64,000 nt of DNA from Brucella pseudogrignonensis (GCF_002252525.1 NZ_NNRM01000017.1:248001-312000); one strand, 5' to 3'. Shown: positions 48,592 to 60,610, counted from the first letter of the stretch. Notes: generated from the sequence alone by a model not told the origin. Made by a program: numbers and translations.

Positions 48592-51534
48592 ATGAAAAAA
48601 GGCGATCATCTCTTCCTCGTTGACGGCTCGGGCTATATTTTCCGCGCCTATCATGCCCTGCCACCGCTGACCCGTAAGACGGACGGCTTGCCGGTCGGGG
48701 CCGTGTCTGGTTTCTGCAACATGCTGTGGAAGCTGTTGAAGGATGCGCGCAGCACCGATGTCGGTGTGGTGCCAACGCATTTTGCGGTCATTTTCGATTA
48801 TTCGTCGCAGACCTTCCGCAAGGAAATCTACCCCGAATATAAGGCCAACCGCACCGCGCCGCCGGAAGACCTGATCCCGCAATTCGGCCTGATCCGTCAG
48901 GCAACGCGTGCCTTCAATCTGCCTTGCATCGAAAAGGAAGGTTTTGAGGCCGACGATCTGATCGCAACCTATGCCCGTATTGCTGAGAAAGCAGGCGGCG
49001 ATGTTACAATCATTTCGTCCGATAAGGACCTCATGCAGCTCGTCACACCGAGCGTGTCTATGTATGACAGCATGAAGGACAAGCAGATTTCGATCCCGGA
49101 AGTGATCGAAAAATGGGGTGTTCCGCCTGAAAAAATGATCGACCTGCAATCGCTGACCGGCGACAGCACCGATAATGTTCCGGGCATTCCGGGCATCGGC
49201 CCGAAGACCGCTGCGCAATTGCTGGAAGAGTTTGGCGATCTTGATACGCTGCTCGCGCGCGCATCCGAGATCAAGCAGAACAAACGCCGCGAAAACATCA
49301 TCGCCTTTGCTGATCAAACCAAGATCGCGCGTGAGCTTGTCACGCTCAAGACCGATGTGCCGCTCGAAGTTGATCTCGATGGTTTGGTGCTAGAACCGCA
49401 GAACGGACCGAAGCTCATTGGCTTCCTGAAAGCCATGGAGTTCACAACACTCACCCGTCGCGTGGCTGAAGCAACGGATACGGATGCGTCGGCTGTCGAG
49501 CCGTGCCATATCGAAACCGAGTGGGGTTCTGAGGCACATGGTCCGGATGTCGATGTACCGGCAAAATCGGAAGCCAAGCCGTCTGAAAACTCTTCCGCCC
49601 CCGCTGCGGTTGAGACGCAAGATGCAAGTGGCTACACGCCGAAAGCACTGGCTGAAAGCCGAGCAGCGACGGCGCTTGCACAGAAGATCGACACCACGGC
49701 CTATACCTGCATTCGCGATCTTCCGACGCTGAATAAGTGGCTCGCAGAGGCTGTCGAGACTGGCCTTGTCGCTTTCGATACCGAAACCAATTCGCTTGAT
49801 CCGATGCAGGCCGAACTGATCGGTTTCTCGCTGGCGCTTGCGCCCGGTAAAGCCGCCTATATCCCGCTCCAGCACAAATCCGGCGCAGGCGATCTGCTTG
49901 GTGGCGGCATGGTTGAAGGTCAGATACCGCTCGATAAGGCGCTGGCAGCTTTGAAGACCGTTCTTGAGGACAAATCCGTCCTCAAAATCGCACAGAACAT
50001 GAAGTATGACTGGCTGGTCATGCGCCGTTACGGCATCAACACCGTGTCTTTCGATGACACAATGCTGATTTCCTATGTGTTGGATGCGGGCACCGGCGGT
50101 CATGGCATGGATCCGTTGTCCGAGCGCTGGCTGGGCCATACGCCAATCGCTTATAAGGATGTGGCGGGCAGCGGCAAAAGCGCTGTTACCTTTGATATGG
50201 TCGATATTGATCGTGCGACAGCCTATGCCGCAGAAGACGCCGATGTCACGTTGCGTCTATGGCAGGTGCTGAAGCCGCGTCTGGCCGCAGAAGGATTGGC
50301 CTCGGTTTATGAGCGTCTTGAACGTCCGTTGGTCGATGTGCTTGCCCGCATGGAAGAGCGCGGGATCTCGGTTGACCGTCAGGTTCTCTCGCGCCTGTCG
50401 GGTGATCTCGCACAATCTGCTGCACGCTATGAAGATGAAATCTACGAGCTGGCCGGTGAAAAATTCAACATCGGATCGCCCAAGCAGCTTGGCGATATTC
50501 TTTTTGGCAAGATGGGTTTGCCGGGTGCATCCAAGACCAAAACCGGTCAATGGTCGACCTCTGCGCAAGTTCTGGAAGATCTGGCTGCTGAAGGTCTGCC
50601 TTTGCCGCGCAAGATTGTCGATTGGCGCCAGCTGACGAAGCTCAAATCCACCTACACGGATGCGCTGCCGGGTTATATTCACCCGCAGACAAAGCGCGTG
50701 CATACGTCTTATGCAATGGCGTCCACCTCGACTGGACGCCTGTCTTCGTCTGAGCCGAACCTGCAGAATATTCCGGTTCGTACAGCCGAAGGCCGCAAGA
50801 TCAGAACGGCTTTTATTGCAGAACCTGGCAACAAGCTTATCTCTGCCGATTACAGCCAGATCGAATTGCGAGTGCTGGCACATGTCGCTGATATTCCGCA
50901 GCTGAAACAAGCTTTTGCCGATGGCATTGATATTCATGCCATGACCGCTTCTGAAATGTTCGGTGTGCCGGTTGAAGGTATGCCGTCCGAAGTGCGCCGC
51001 CGTGCCAAGGCGATCAATTTCGGTATCATCTACGGCATTTCGGCTTTTGGTCTTGCCAACCAGCTTTCCATTCCGCGTGAAGAAGCAGGGCAATATATCC
51101 GCACCTATTTCGAACGCTTCCCCGGCATCAAAGACTATATGGAAGCGACCAAGGCTTTCGCGCGCGAACATGGCTATGTCGAAACGATTTTCGGCCGTCG
51201 GGCGCACTATCCTGATATTCGGGCCTCCAATCCGCAGGTGCGCGCCTTCAATGAACGGGCGGCAATCAATGCACCTATTCAGGGTTCGGCTGCCGATGTC
51301 ATTCGCCGGGCCATGATCCGTATGGAAAATGCACTGGCAGATGAGAAGCTTGCAGCTCGCATGCTGTTGCAAGTCCACGATGAATTGATCTTTGAAGTAC
51401 CTGAAAGCGAGGTCGAAAAGACAATTCCTGTCGTGCGCCATGTTATGGAAAATGCGGCTATGCCTGCAGTGGCGCTTTCTGTGCCATTACAGGTGGATGC
51501 AAGGGCTGCACATAACTGGGATGAGGCTCATTAA
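48592..51534 (+). CDS. polA: DNA polymerase I
   Basis: A 980-residue repair and Okazaki-fragment polymerase. The N-terminal 5' nuclease (about 1-300) contains FLVDGSGYIFRAYHAL and the SSDKDLMQL and GDSTDNVPGIPGIGPKTA blocks. The 3'-5' proofreading domain is active, with Asp396 and Glu398 in AFDTETNS. The polymerase has motif A DYSQIELR (Asp753), the RRAKAINFGIIYG helix, and motif C VHDEL (Asp930). It is longer than E. coli PolA (928) because of an Ala/Glu/Ser-rich linker around 300-370. A palindromic repeat begins at the base after its stop codon. Confidence 0.97.
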   Translation: MKKGDHLFLVDGSGYIFRAYHALPPLTRKTDGLPVGAVSGFCNMLWKLLKDARSTDVGVVPTHFAVIFDYSSQTFRKEIYPEYKANRTAPPEDLIPQFGLIRQATRAFNLPCIEKEGFEADDLIATYARIAEKAGGDVTIISSDKDLMQLVTPSVSMYDSMKDKQISIPEVIEKWGVPPEKMIDLQSLTGDSTDNVPGIPGIGPKTAAQLLEEFGDLDTLLARASEIKQNKRRENIIAFADQTKIARELVTLKTDVPLEVDLDGLVLEPQNGPKLIGFLKAMEFTTLTRRVAEATDTDASAVEPCHIETEWGSEAHGPDVDVPAKSEAKPSENSSAPAAVETQDASGYTPKALAESRAATALAQKIDTTAYTCIRDLPTLNKWLAEAVETGLVAFDTETNSLDPMQAELIGFSLALAPGKAAYIPLQHKSGAGDLLGGGMVEGQIPLDKALAALKTVLEDKSVLKIAQNMKYDWLVMRRYGINTVSFDDTMLISYVLDAGTGGHGMDPLSERWLGHTPIAYKDVAGSGKSAVTFDMVDIDRATAYAAEDADVTLRLWQVLKPRLAAEGLASVYERLERPLVDVLARMEERGISVDRQVLSRLSGDLAQSAARYEDEIYELAGEKFNIGSPKQLGDILFGKMGLPGASKTKTGQWSTSAQVLEDLAAEGLPLPRKIVDWRQLTKLKSTYTDALPGYIHPQTKRVHTSYAMASTSTGRLSSSEPNLQNIPVRTAEGRKIRTAFIAEPGNKLISADYSQIELRVLAHVADIPQLKQAFADGIDIHAMTASEMFGVPVEGMPSEVRRRAKAINFGIIYGISAFGLANQLSIPREEAGQYIRTYFERFPGIKDYMEATKAFAREHGYVETIFGRRAHYPDIRASNPQVRAFNERAAINAPIQGSAADVIRRAMIRMENALADEKLAARMLLQVHDELIFEVPESEVEKTIPVVRHVMENAAMPAVALSVPLQVDARAAHNWDEAH

Positions 51535-51635
51535 ACGCGCATTCCGAAAAGTGTGAAACTGTTTTCGGGTCAAGTGCGCGTCAAAAAAGACTAGAGCGCC
51601 GTTCCGGTTTGACCGGATCGAATTGCGCTCTAGAG
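51535..51635. repeat. Bru-RS/RIME-like repeat abutting the polA stop codon
   Basis: It begins directly after the TAA of polA. Left half: CGCGCA (51536-51541) with TGCGCG (51575-51580) around CCGAAAAGTGTGAAACTGTTTTCGG. Right half: TAGAGCGC (51592-51599) with GCGCTCTA (51625-51632), inner TCCGGT-TTG-ACCGGA. The T/A-rich bases between may also help terminate polA transcription. Confidence 0.8.
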
Positions 51636-51780
51636 CGCTCACCCTGTTGACCTGAGAGGCGCAAGCCTATAGGTAAGCGCTAATTATGGTGCTTCGTTAG
51701 TCGTCAGGAGAGTTGTGGACAGATAAGGTTCACGACCGTTGGGTATGCGGCTTGAGAAGCTTTTTTCGTGAAAGTTATTC

Positions 51781-53691
51781 ATGTCCCTGCCTGATACAAT
51801 CGCTCCGGCTCTTTCCGGAGCATTAGCCGCTCGTGGTTACACTACACTCACTGCTGTTCAGGAAGCCGTTCTGGCTCCAGAAACGCTGGATGCCGATCTT
51901 CTCGTTTCCGCACAGACCGGATCGGGCAAGACGGTAGCGTTTGGCCTTGCTATGGCTAATACGCTTCTCGAAGGTGAACTGCGCTTTAGCCGTCCAGAAG
52001 CACCTCTTGCCATGATTATTGCACCTACGCGTGAACTGGCATTGCAGGTTCGTCGCGAACTGGAATGGCTTTATGCAGACACCGGCGCAACCATCGCATC
52101 CTGCGTTGGTGGCATGGATATCCGTTCCGAGCGCCGTGTGCTTGAACGCGGATCGCACATCGTTGTCGGCACCCCAGGTCGCCTTCGCGACCATATCACC
52201 CGCAATGCGCTTGATATGTCGCAACTGCGCGTCGTCGTGCTCGATGAAGCGGACGAAATGCTCGACATGGGCTTCCGTGAAGACCTTGAATTTATTCTCG
52301 GTGAAGCGCCGGAAGATCGTCGTACATTGATGTTCTCGGCAACGGTGCCTAAGCCAATTGCCCAGCTTGCCAAGCGCTTCCAGAATGACGCTCTGCGTCT
52401 GACTGTTCAGAGCGAAACCAGCCAGCACGCTGACATCGACTATGTCGCTATGCCGGTGCCGCCACATGAGCGCGACCACGCGATCATCAACGCGCTGCTC
52501 TATTACGATTCACAGAATTCGATCATCTTCTGCTCGACCCGCGAAGCGGTAAAGCACATGGCAAGCCGCCTTTCCAATCGCGGTTTTGCGGTTGTGGCGC
52601 TGTCGGGTGAACTGAGCCAGGCAGAACGCAACAATGCATTGCAGGCAATGCGTGATGGCCGTGCCCGTGTTTGCGTTGCTACCGACGTTGCTGCACGCGG
52701 TATCGATCTGCCGAACCTGGATCTGGTTATCCATGCCGATCTTCCGAATAACCCGGAAACCATGCTGCACCGTTCGGGCCGTACCGGTCGTGCAGGCCGT
52801 AAGGGCACCTGTGTTCTGGTTGTTCCGTTCTCGCGTCGCCGCACTGCAGAACGTCTTCTGCATATGGCCAAGCTTGATGCGCAGACCATTTCTGCACCAA
52901 GCATCGCTGCTGTTCAGGCGAAGACCAATGAACGCATTTTGAATGCAGACGTTTTCAGCCAGCCGGTTGAAGAAGAATATCAGGATCTGCTGAAAGCGCT
53001 CACCGAGCGTTACACGCCGGAACAGATCGCAGCTGCGTTTTTGAACCGCGAAGTCGCTTCCTATCCGGCAGCAGAAGAAGTTTCCGATGCACCTGTGCAT
53101 CCGGTTGGCGGCAAAAAGCCACGCGAACGTTCTGACCGTGGTGATCGCGGCGACCGCTTTGAACGCAGTGATCGCCGTGAACGCGGCGAACCAGGTGAAC
53201 GCTTTGATCGTAATTCGTCGTTTGATGGCGTGTGGTTCTCCGTTTCCGCCGGTCGCAAGCATCGCGCCGATCCAAAATGGCTTCTGCCGCTCATCTGCAA
53301 GGCAGGTGACGTATCGAAGCGTGATGTCGGTTCGATCAAGATTTTCGACAACGAAACCCGTTTCGAAATCACAGCAGCCAAGGCTGATGAGTTCCGCCGC
53401 TCGGTCGAAGAACGCGGCACTGGCGAAAAGGGTCTTGTGATCCGTAACGCTGTTGCAGGCGCTGGTGGCGATGCTGCTCCACGCGAAGGCAAGGGCAACT
53501 TCAAGCCCCGCGGCGACAAGTTCAAAAGCGATTTCCGTGATGGCCCGCGCGATGGCAACCGTGATAATGCCCGTGACGGCGCCAAGGGTAGCTGGTCGAA
53601 GCCGAAGGGCGACTTCAAGAAAGATGGTTTCAAGAAGGACGGCAAGAAGTTTGGTGACGGCGGCTTCAGCAAGAAACGTCGTGGCGAATAA
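51781..53691 (+). CDS. DEAD-box RNA helicase with DbpA-type RNA-binding domain
   Basis: A 636-residue helicase. The Q motif precedes AQTGSGKT (44-51), followed by PTRELA, TPGRL, DEAD (155-158) and SAT (186-188); the second RecA domain has ARGIDLPN and HRSGRTGR. After it come an Arg/Asp/Gly-rich linker (about 445-475), a DbpA-like RNA-binding domain (about 478-550, FDGVWFSVSAGRKHRADPKWLLPLI...), and a Gly/Lys/Asp/Arg-rich tail (about 560-636). This order matches DeaD/CsdA-type helicases acting in ribosome assembly and RNA decay, especially in the cold. Terminator follows. Confidence 0.93.
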   Translation: MSLPDTIAPALSGALAARGYTTLTAVQEAVLAPETLDADLLVSAQTGSGKTVAFGLAMANTLLEGELRFSRPEAPLAMIIAPTRELALQVRRELEWLYADTGATIASCVGGMDIRSERRVLERGSHIVVGTPGRLRDHITRNALDMSQLRVVVLDEADEMLDMGFREDLEFILGEAPEDRRTLMFSATVPKPIAQLAKRFQNDALRLTVQSETSQHADIDYVAMPVPPHERDHAIINALLYYDSQNSIIFCSTREAVKHMASRLSNRGFAVVALSGELSQAERNNALQAMRDGRARVCVATDVAARGIDLPNLDLVIHADLPNNPETMLHRSGRTGRAGRKGTCVLVVPFSRRRTAERLLHMAKLDAQTISAPSIAAVQAKTNERILNADVFSQPVEEEYQDLLKALTERYTPEQIAAAFLNREVASYPAAEEVSDAPVHPVGGKKPRERSDRGDRGDRFERSDRRERGEPGERFDRNSSFDGVWFSVSAGRKHRADPKWLLPLICKAGDVSKRDVGSIKIFDNETRFEITAAKADEFRRSVEERGTGEKGLVIRNAVAGAGGDAAPREGKGNFKPRGDKFKSDFRDGPRDGNRDNARDGAKGSWSKPKGDFKKDGFKKDGKKFGDGGFSKKRRGE

Positions 53692-53719
53692 ACACGCCAA
53701 CTAGTCAGAAATTCTTTGG

Positions 53720-53757
53720 AAGGGCCGGGTTGCAAGCAACTACGGCCCTTTCTCTTA
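53720..53757 (+). terminator. Terminator of the DEAD-box helicase gene
   Basis: AAGGGCCG (53720-53727) pairs with CGGCCCTT (53743-53750), with an inner GTTGC/GCAAC stem, then TTTCTCTT. It lies 28 bp past the stop and reaches the end of the convergent acetyltransferase gene. Confidence 0.85.
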
Positions 53758-54303
53758 TGTGATCGGTGGTATGTGATAAACGACCGAGCGATACTTTGGA
53801 TTTTCCCGCCGCTCAGCAATATGTCCACCAAGCGCCTCGGCAATCCGCCTGCTGGGAAGGTTCTCTTCCGCAACCGGATATTCGAAATACTCGACCGGGA
53901 CGTTTTTGCTTGCCCATGTGGCTACTGCTCCAACAAATTCCCGGCCAAATCCGTTTCCATGAACTTCGCTTCGGAGCCATATTCCAAGTTCTGGCTTGCC
54001 TGATTTCATCGCGTGCAGGCCAACGATTCCAAGAAACCTGCCATTAGCTCGGTCTCGCGCCACCAGATGAAGCTCTGAGCGTTCTTCAATAGCGGGCAGC
54101 CAAGCCCGCCATATTTCTGCAAAGTTGGCTGCAGTTGATGGCGGCTCCCACGACATAAACCGCGTAATCTCGGGAGAGATACAGGAAAACACTTCGCTCG
54201 CATCACTTGGCTGAAACGGCACGATGATCGCACGAGCGGACAAGATACGAATGTCTGGCACTGGGTGGTCCTGCAGTGATGGTTTGTCAGAGTTGACCGT
54301 CAT
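53755..54303 (-). CDS. GNAT acetyltransferase, RimJ/RimL type
   Basis: A 182-residue protein from ATG 54303; the frame is open to 54465, but that stretch is terminator and repeat sequence and is rejected. It shows the RimJ/RimL/Acetyltransf_3 layout: ILSARAIIVPFQPSDASEVFSCIS near the start, GRFLGIVGLHAM, ELGIWLRSEVHGNGFGREFVGAVATWA (the acetyl-CoA motif), then NLPSRRIAEALGGHIAERRE. Relatives acetylate ribosomal protein N-termini or small molecules; the substrate is not predictable. Confidence 0.85.
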   Translation of the reverse strand: MTVNSDKPSLQDHPVPDIRILSARAIIVPFQPSDASEVFSCISPEITRFMSWEPPSTAANFAEIWRAWLPAIEERSELHLVARDRANGRFLGIVGLHAMKSGKPELGIWLRSEVHGNGFGREFVGAVATWASKNVPVEYFEYPVAEENLPSRRIAEALGGHIAERRENPKYRSVVYHIPPIT

Positions 54304-54350
54304 AACCAGACTGGGGGGATGGCGGTCTGCCACTTTTATATACTTTAAGA

Positions 54351-54378
54351 AAAAGCCCCGGATTTCCGGGGCTTTTTT
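54351..54378 (-). terminator. Terminator beyond gyrB
   Basis: GCCCCGG (54355-54361), loop ATTT, CCGGGGC (54366-54372), flanked by A- and T-runs on both sides. On the minus strand it follows gyrB and the repeat. Confidence 0.85.
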
Positions 54379-54382
54379 ATTA

Positions 54383-54482
54383 GAGCGCATCCCGAAAAGT
54401 GCGAAGCGGTTTTCGGAACAAGATGCGCGTAAAAACAAATGGATAGAGCATTTCGATTGACTCAATCAAAACGGGAAATGCT

Positions 54483-54484
<2 letters not shown>
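54383..54484. repeat. Bru-RS/RIME-like repeat abutting the gyrB stop codon
   Basis: Left half: GCGCATC...GATGCGC with the CCGAAAAGTGCGAAGCGGTTTTCGG core. Right half: AGAGCATTTC (54445-54454) with GAAATGCTCT (54475-54484). The outer edge overlaps the gyrB stop codon (54483-54485) by two bases. Confidence 0.82.
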
Positions 54485-56999
<2,515 letters not shown>

Positions 57000-57189
57000 T
57001 CACACGACAAACATGGCTTTAATATAGGCGTTAACGGCGATTTTTCCAAATTTTGGGGCCAAATTTACCGGGGATTCAGCTCTTTTGGCACCAGTTGCAG
57101 AATTGGGGTGGCGTGCAATCTCTGGAACCGCCACAATTGAGGCTTATATCTTGTTTGACGGGGGTGTTCTCGATCAAAAGGAGCACTTG

Positions 57190-58584
57190 ATGGAAACCAC
57201 AATTGCCATGAAAGATGCAGCTCAACCCTTTGTGCCGCCTGCACCGCGTCCGCGCGAAAAGCCGGTTGGACGCTTCGAGATGATGCGGGTGGTTTACAAG
57301 AACCCGCTCGAATTGTGGGGCGAGCCTTCCTATAACGAGCGCTGGGTTTCTGTAAGCTGGCTTGGCATCAAAACCATCATTGCCAATGATCCGGGCCTTA
57401 TCCGTCATGTGCTGGTCGATAATGCCGCCAACTATCCCATGTCCGCCATCCGTCAGCGCGTGCTGCGCCCCATTCTGCGTGATGGATTGTTGACCGCTGA
57501 GGGCCAAGTCTGGAAGCGTTCACGCAAGGCGATGGCGCCGGTTTTCACTCCACGCCATATCGGTGGCTTTGCGAATGCCATGCGAAACCGGTCGCTGCAG
57601 TTTGTCGAGCGATACAAGACCAATGGCATCATCACCGATGTCGCCCATGACATGACGCTGCTCACCTATGACATTCTGGCTGAAACGCTGTTCTCTGGCG
57701 AAATTGCCGGTGATCCCAATGATTTTGCGCATCAGATCGACAAGCTTTTTGAAACCATGGGTCGCGTCGATCCATTTGATCTTCTTGGCTTGCCCGAATG
57801 GCTTCCGCGCTTCACGCGCCTTCGCGGCAACCAGTCTCTCGGCTTCTTTCGCGAGCTGGTGTCGAACACGATTGCTCTGCGCAAGGAACGGATGGAGAAG
57901 GGCGAAGACGTCCCCAACGATTTCCTGACCCTGCTTTTGCGCGCCGAAGGACCGGATGGTTTGAGCCGTGCCGAGATTGAAGATAACATCATCACCTTCA
58001 TCGGTGCGGGGCATGAAACAACGGCTCGTGCGCTGGGCTGGACGCTCTATCTGCTTGCCAAGGCACCGCAGGAACGCGAGCGTGTTGAAGCTGAGATCGA
58101 TGCGTTCTTTGCTGATGGCGGCAATGACCTGCCGCCGCAGGAATGGCTGGCAAAACTGCCGTTCACGCGTGCAGCTTTTGAGGAGGCGATGCGGCTTTAT
58201 CCGCCAGCACCGTCAATCAATCGCGAGGCCGCGACGGATGATACCTATGGCGATCTGAAAATTGCCAAGGGAACGGCTGTTCTGGTCATGCCGTGGGTGA
58301 TTCATCGTCACAGGCTTTATTGGGATCAGCCAGATGCCTTCATGCCTGAACGCTTCTGGCCCGAAAATCGCGACAAGCTCGACCGCTTCCAGTATCTGCC
58401 ATTTGGTGCCGGTCCGCGTGTCTGCATCGGTGCGAGCTTCGCGTTACAGGAAGCGGTCATAGCACTTGCAACCTTGCTTGATGGCCGTCGCTTCGACGTG
58501 TTGGAAACCACAAAGCCATGGCCTGTGCAGAAACTCACCACCCAGCCGCAGGGCGGTCTGCCGATGAAGGTTGTCAGGCGCTAA
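57190..58584 (+). CDS. Cytochrome P450
   Basis: A 464-residue P450 from ATG 57190 with AAGGAG six bases upstream; the ORF's upstream 35 codons lack coding character. Diagnostic elements are the I-helix oxygen-activation motif AGHETT (273-278), ExxR (Glu332 to Arg335), and the heme loop FGAGPRVCIG with axial Cys412. There is no membrane anchor, so it is soluble and needs separate ferredoxin/reductase partners, none of which are adjacent. The sequence style (PERFWPENRDKLDRFQYLPFGAG) resembles bacterial homologues of fatty-acid or xenobiotic hydroxylases. The substrate is unknown. Its stop overlaps the convergent Nudix gene by 4 bp. Confidence 0.95.
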   Translation: METTIAMKDAAQPFVPPAPRPREKPVGRFEMMRVVYKNPLELWGEPSYNERWVSVSWLGIKTIIANDPGLIRHVLVDNAANYPMSAIRQRVLRPILRDGLLTAEGQVWKRSRKAMAPVFTPRHIGGFANAMRNRSLQFVERYKTNGIITDVAHDMTLLTYDILAETLFSGEIAGDPNDFAHQIDKLFETMGRVDPFDLLGLPEWLPRFTRLRGNQSLGFFRELVSNTIALRKERMEKGEDVPNDFLTLLLRAEGPDGLSRAEIEDNIITFIGAGHETTARALGWTLYLLAKAPQERERVEAEIDAFFADGGNDLPPQEWLAKLPFTRAAFEEAMRLYPPAPSINREAATDDTYGDLKIAKGTAVLVMPWVIHRHRLYWDQPDAFMPERFWPENRDKLDRFQYLPFGAGPRVCIGASFALQEAVIALATLLDGRRFDVLETTKPWPVQKLTTQPQGGLPMKVVRR

Positions 58585-59012
58585 TTAGTTGGTGCACCAA
58601 TGGCGATCCGGGCAAGATGCGGATATTCGGGGTCGGCCAGATTGCTGATGCTTTCAAGGTCTTCGGGGCTGTACCATGCAAGCTCAGAATGTTCATCGCA
58701 GACATTGCGCGGCTCGCCGCCGCTCCATGAAGTGACCTGAAAAATATGGCAGATGGAATCGCCATAGAGATCCGGCTTTTTCTCATCGATTGCGCCGATC
58801 TCACGAAACTTGATCGGGCGAATGCCGAGTTCTTCGCCCATCTCCCGCACCAACGCATCTTCAAGTGTTTCACCACGCTCGACATGGCCACCGGGCGTGT
58901 CCCAATGATTGGGCCACGCCTTTTTCCATGGTGAGCGCAGTCCCATCAGAACTTTCTTGTCACCGCTCACCAGTAAGGCGCCGACGGTGACAACTTTCTT
59001 TTTCTTGGCCAT
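58581..59012 (-). CDS. Nudix hydrolase
   Basis: A 143-residue protein with a complete Nudix box, GGHVERGETLEDALVREMGEELGI, fitting Gx5Ex7REUxEExGU. The basic start MAKKKKVVTVGALLVSGDKKVLMGLRSPWKKAWPN is followed by substrate-binding strands and the C-terminal EHSELAWYSPEDLESI helix. It probably hydrolyses a nucleoside diphosphate derivative (MutT/8-oxo-dGTPase-like is possible). It lies 86 bp beyond fghA on the same strand and may belong to that transcript, but a role in formaldehyde metabolism is not implied. Confidence 0.9.
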   Translation of the reverse strand: MAKKKKVVTVGALLVSGDKKVLMGLRSPWKKAWPNHWDTPGGHVERGETLEDALVREMGEELGIRPIKFREIGAIDEKKPDLYGDSICHIFQVTSWSGGEPRNVCDEHSELAWYSPEDLESISNLADPEYPHLARIAIGAPTN

Positions 59013-59098
59013 GGCGTTCCTGTTATAGCGCTATCTATGAACTCAGATTACTGGCTAAATCACAAACGCACATCACAATTTTTTAGTGGGTAAGGCTT

Positions 59099-59935
59099 CT
59101 ACTTAGCAAGACGTTCTGAATGCCATTTGAGATGGTCATCCATGAAGGTCGAGATGAAGAAATAGGAATGGTCATAGCCTTCACGCATATTGAGCGTGAG
59201 CGGGATTCCAGCTTTGTGGCAGGCCTCATCCAGCAACCAAGGACATAATCCTTCATCAAGGAAAACATCGGCTTCTCCCTGATCGACCAGAAATTCTGGA
59301 AAGCGGTAGCCGTCTTCAATCAGCAGCGTCGCATCATAGGCACGCCATGCGCGTTCTTCTGCGCCAAGATATTTTTCCAGCGCAGGCTTTGACCAGTCGG
59401 CTGTTGACGGCTGCACAATCGGCGCGAAAGCCGATGCTGATTTGAAACGGTCGGGGTTCTTGAGCGCAATCGTAAGTGCGCCATGTCCGCCCATCGAATG
59501 GCCGGTTATGCCCTGACGTGACATATCAAGCGGAAACTCAGCCGCCACCAGATCAGTCAGTTCCTTTGTGATGTAGCTATACATCTGATAGTTCTTGGCA
59601 AATGGTTCCTGTGTAGCATCGACATAGAAGCCCGCACCCTTGCCGAATTTCCAGTTATCCGGTTCATCCGGCACGTCATCACCGCGTGGGCTTGTATCCG
59701 GGCAAATAACGGCAATCCCTAGTTCTGCGGCCATTTGCCGATATTCGCCCTTATCCATCACATTCTGATGAGTGCAGGTGAGGCCGGAAAGATACCAGAG
59801 TACCGGCACAGGACCATCTTTTGCCTGTGGTGGCAGGAAAACGGCAAAGGCCATATCGCACTGGTTGGTCTCGCTCTTATGGCGATAGACGCCCTGCGTT
59901 CCACCAAAGCATTTTGCAGTCGAAATCGTTTCCAT
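59099..59935 (-). CDS. fghA: S-formylglutathione hydrolase
   Basis: A 278-residue alpha/beta hydrolase that releases formate and glutathione from S-formylglutathione. The catalytic triad is Ser147 (GHSMGGHG), Asp223 (DQGEADVF) and His256 (GYDHSYFF). The LSGLTCTHQNVMDKGEYR and PDTSPRG stretches are typical of esterase D/FghA. AGGAA lies six bases before ATG 59935. It is 15 bp from the DUF1345 gene and completes the pathway started by AdhC. Confidence 0.96.
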   Translation of the reverse strand: METISTAKCFGGTQGVYRHKSETNQCDMAFAVFLPPQAKDGPVPVLWYLSGLTCTHQNVMDKGEYRQMAAELGIAVICPDTSPRGDDVPDEPDNWKFGKGAGFYVDATQEPFAKNYQMYSYITKELTDLVAAEFPLDMSRQGITGHSMGGHGALTIALKNPDRFKSASAFAPIVQPSTADWSKPALEKYLGAEERAWRAYDATLLIEDGYRFPEFLVDQGEADVFLDEGLCPWLLDEACHKAGIPLTLNMREGYDHSYFFISTFMDDHLKWHSERLAK

Positions 59936-59950
59936 GAGAGTTCCTGATTT

Positions 59951-60610
59951 TTATCCGCTTCCGAGTGCGACCACGACATTCACTGTCGCCGCAACAAGGA
60001 CCGTATTGAAAAAGAATGACACGACGCTGTGCAGAAGCGTCACTTTTCGCATCGCAGTGGTCGTGACATTGGTATCGGACGTCTGTGCCGTCATGCCGAT
60101 GATGAAGGCGTAATAGGCGAAATCCCAGCCGGAGGGCTGTGGCGTTTCTGGAAAATTGAAGCCGCCTCTATATCTGCTGGCATGGGCTGAATCGTCGCCT
60201 GCGGGTTCGCGTGGCTGCCAATACATGTGTGCGTAATGGATCGCCGTCATCATGTGGATCGTAAACCAGCCGAGAGGCACAGCCGCAAGCGTCATGACGA
60301 GCGAAAACAGGTCGGCTTTGGGTTGCTGGTTTATCAGGATGAACAGCGACACCACAGCCACAACAACGGTGGCAAATGTCACCAGAAAAATGATCCAGAT
60401 CGGCTCATCTGCCGTTGCCGCATGTTTTCTGAGATAGGGCGCGGTGAGTTTGGGTAAAGCCGCAAGCGCCAGAACGAGATACAGCACAAAAAAGCAGTTT
60501 GCCCCGATGACCGGGGCAAGCGGGCTCTTAAGAAGCCATGCGATAATGAAGGTTGCAGCGCCACCAATGGCTGCAAGATAAAAGGACATATGGCGGCGCA
60601 GCAGAAACAT
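59951..60610 (-). CDS. DUF1345 family membrane protein
   Basis: A 219-residue integral membrane protein with about five hydrophobic segments, a signature block HYAHMYWQPREPAGDD and the FNFPETPQPSGWDFAYYAFIIGMTAQTSDTNVTTTAMRKVTLLHSVVSFFFNT region that defines DUF1345. The function is unknown. Its ATG overlaps the stop of the upstream GNAT gene by one base (TGATG), so it is translationally coupled, and it lies 15 bp before fghA inside the formaldehyde operon. Confidence 0.88.
   Translation of the reverse strand: MFLLRRHMSFYLAAIGGAATFIIAWLLKSPLAPVIGANCFFVLYLVLALAALPKLTAPYLRKHAATADEPIWIIFLVTFATVVVAVVSLFILINQQPKADLFSLVMTLAAVPLGWFTIHMMTAIHYAHMYWQPREPAGDDSAHASRYRGGFNFPETPQPSGWDFAYYAFIIGMTAQTSDTNVTTTAMRKVTLLHSVVSFFFNTVLVAATVNVVVALGSG

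Noticed and set aside
48511-49317. Minus-strand frames opposite polA (also 49390-50139 and 50257-51441)
   Set aside because: They oppose fully conserved polymerase domains and show no family features.
54304-54465. N-terminal extension of the RimJ/RimL-type acetyltransferase
   Set aside because: The extra codons are made from the gyrB terminator and a palindromic repeat.
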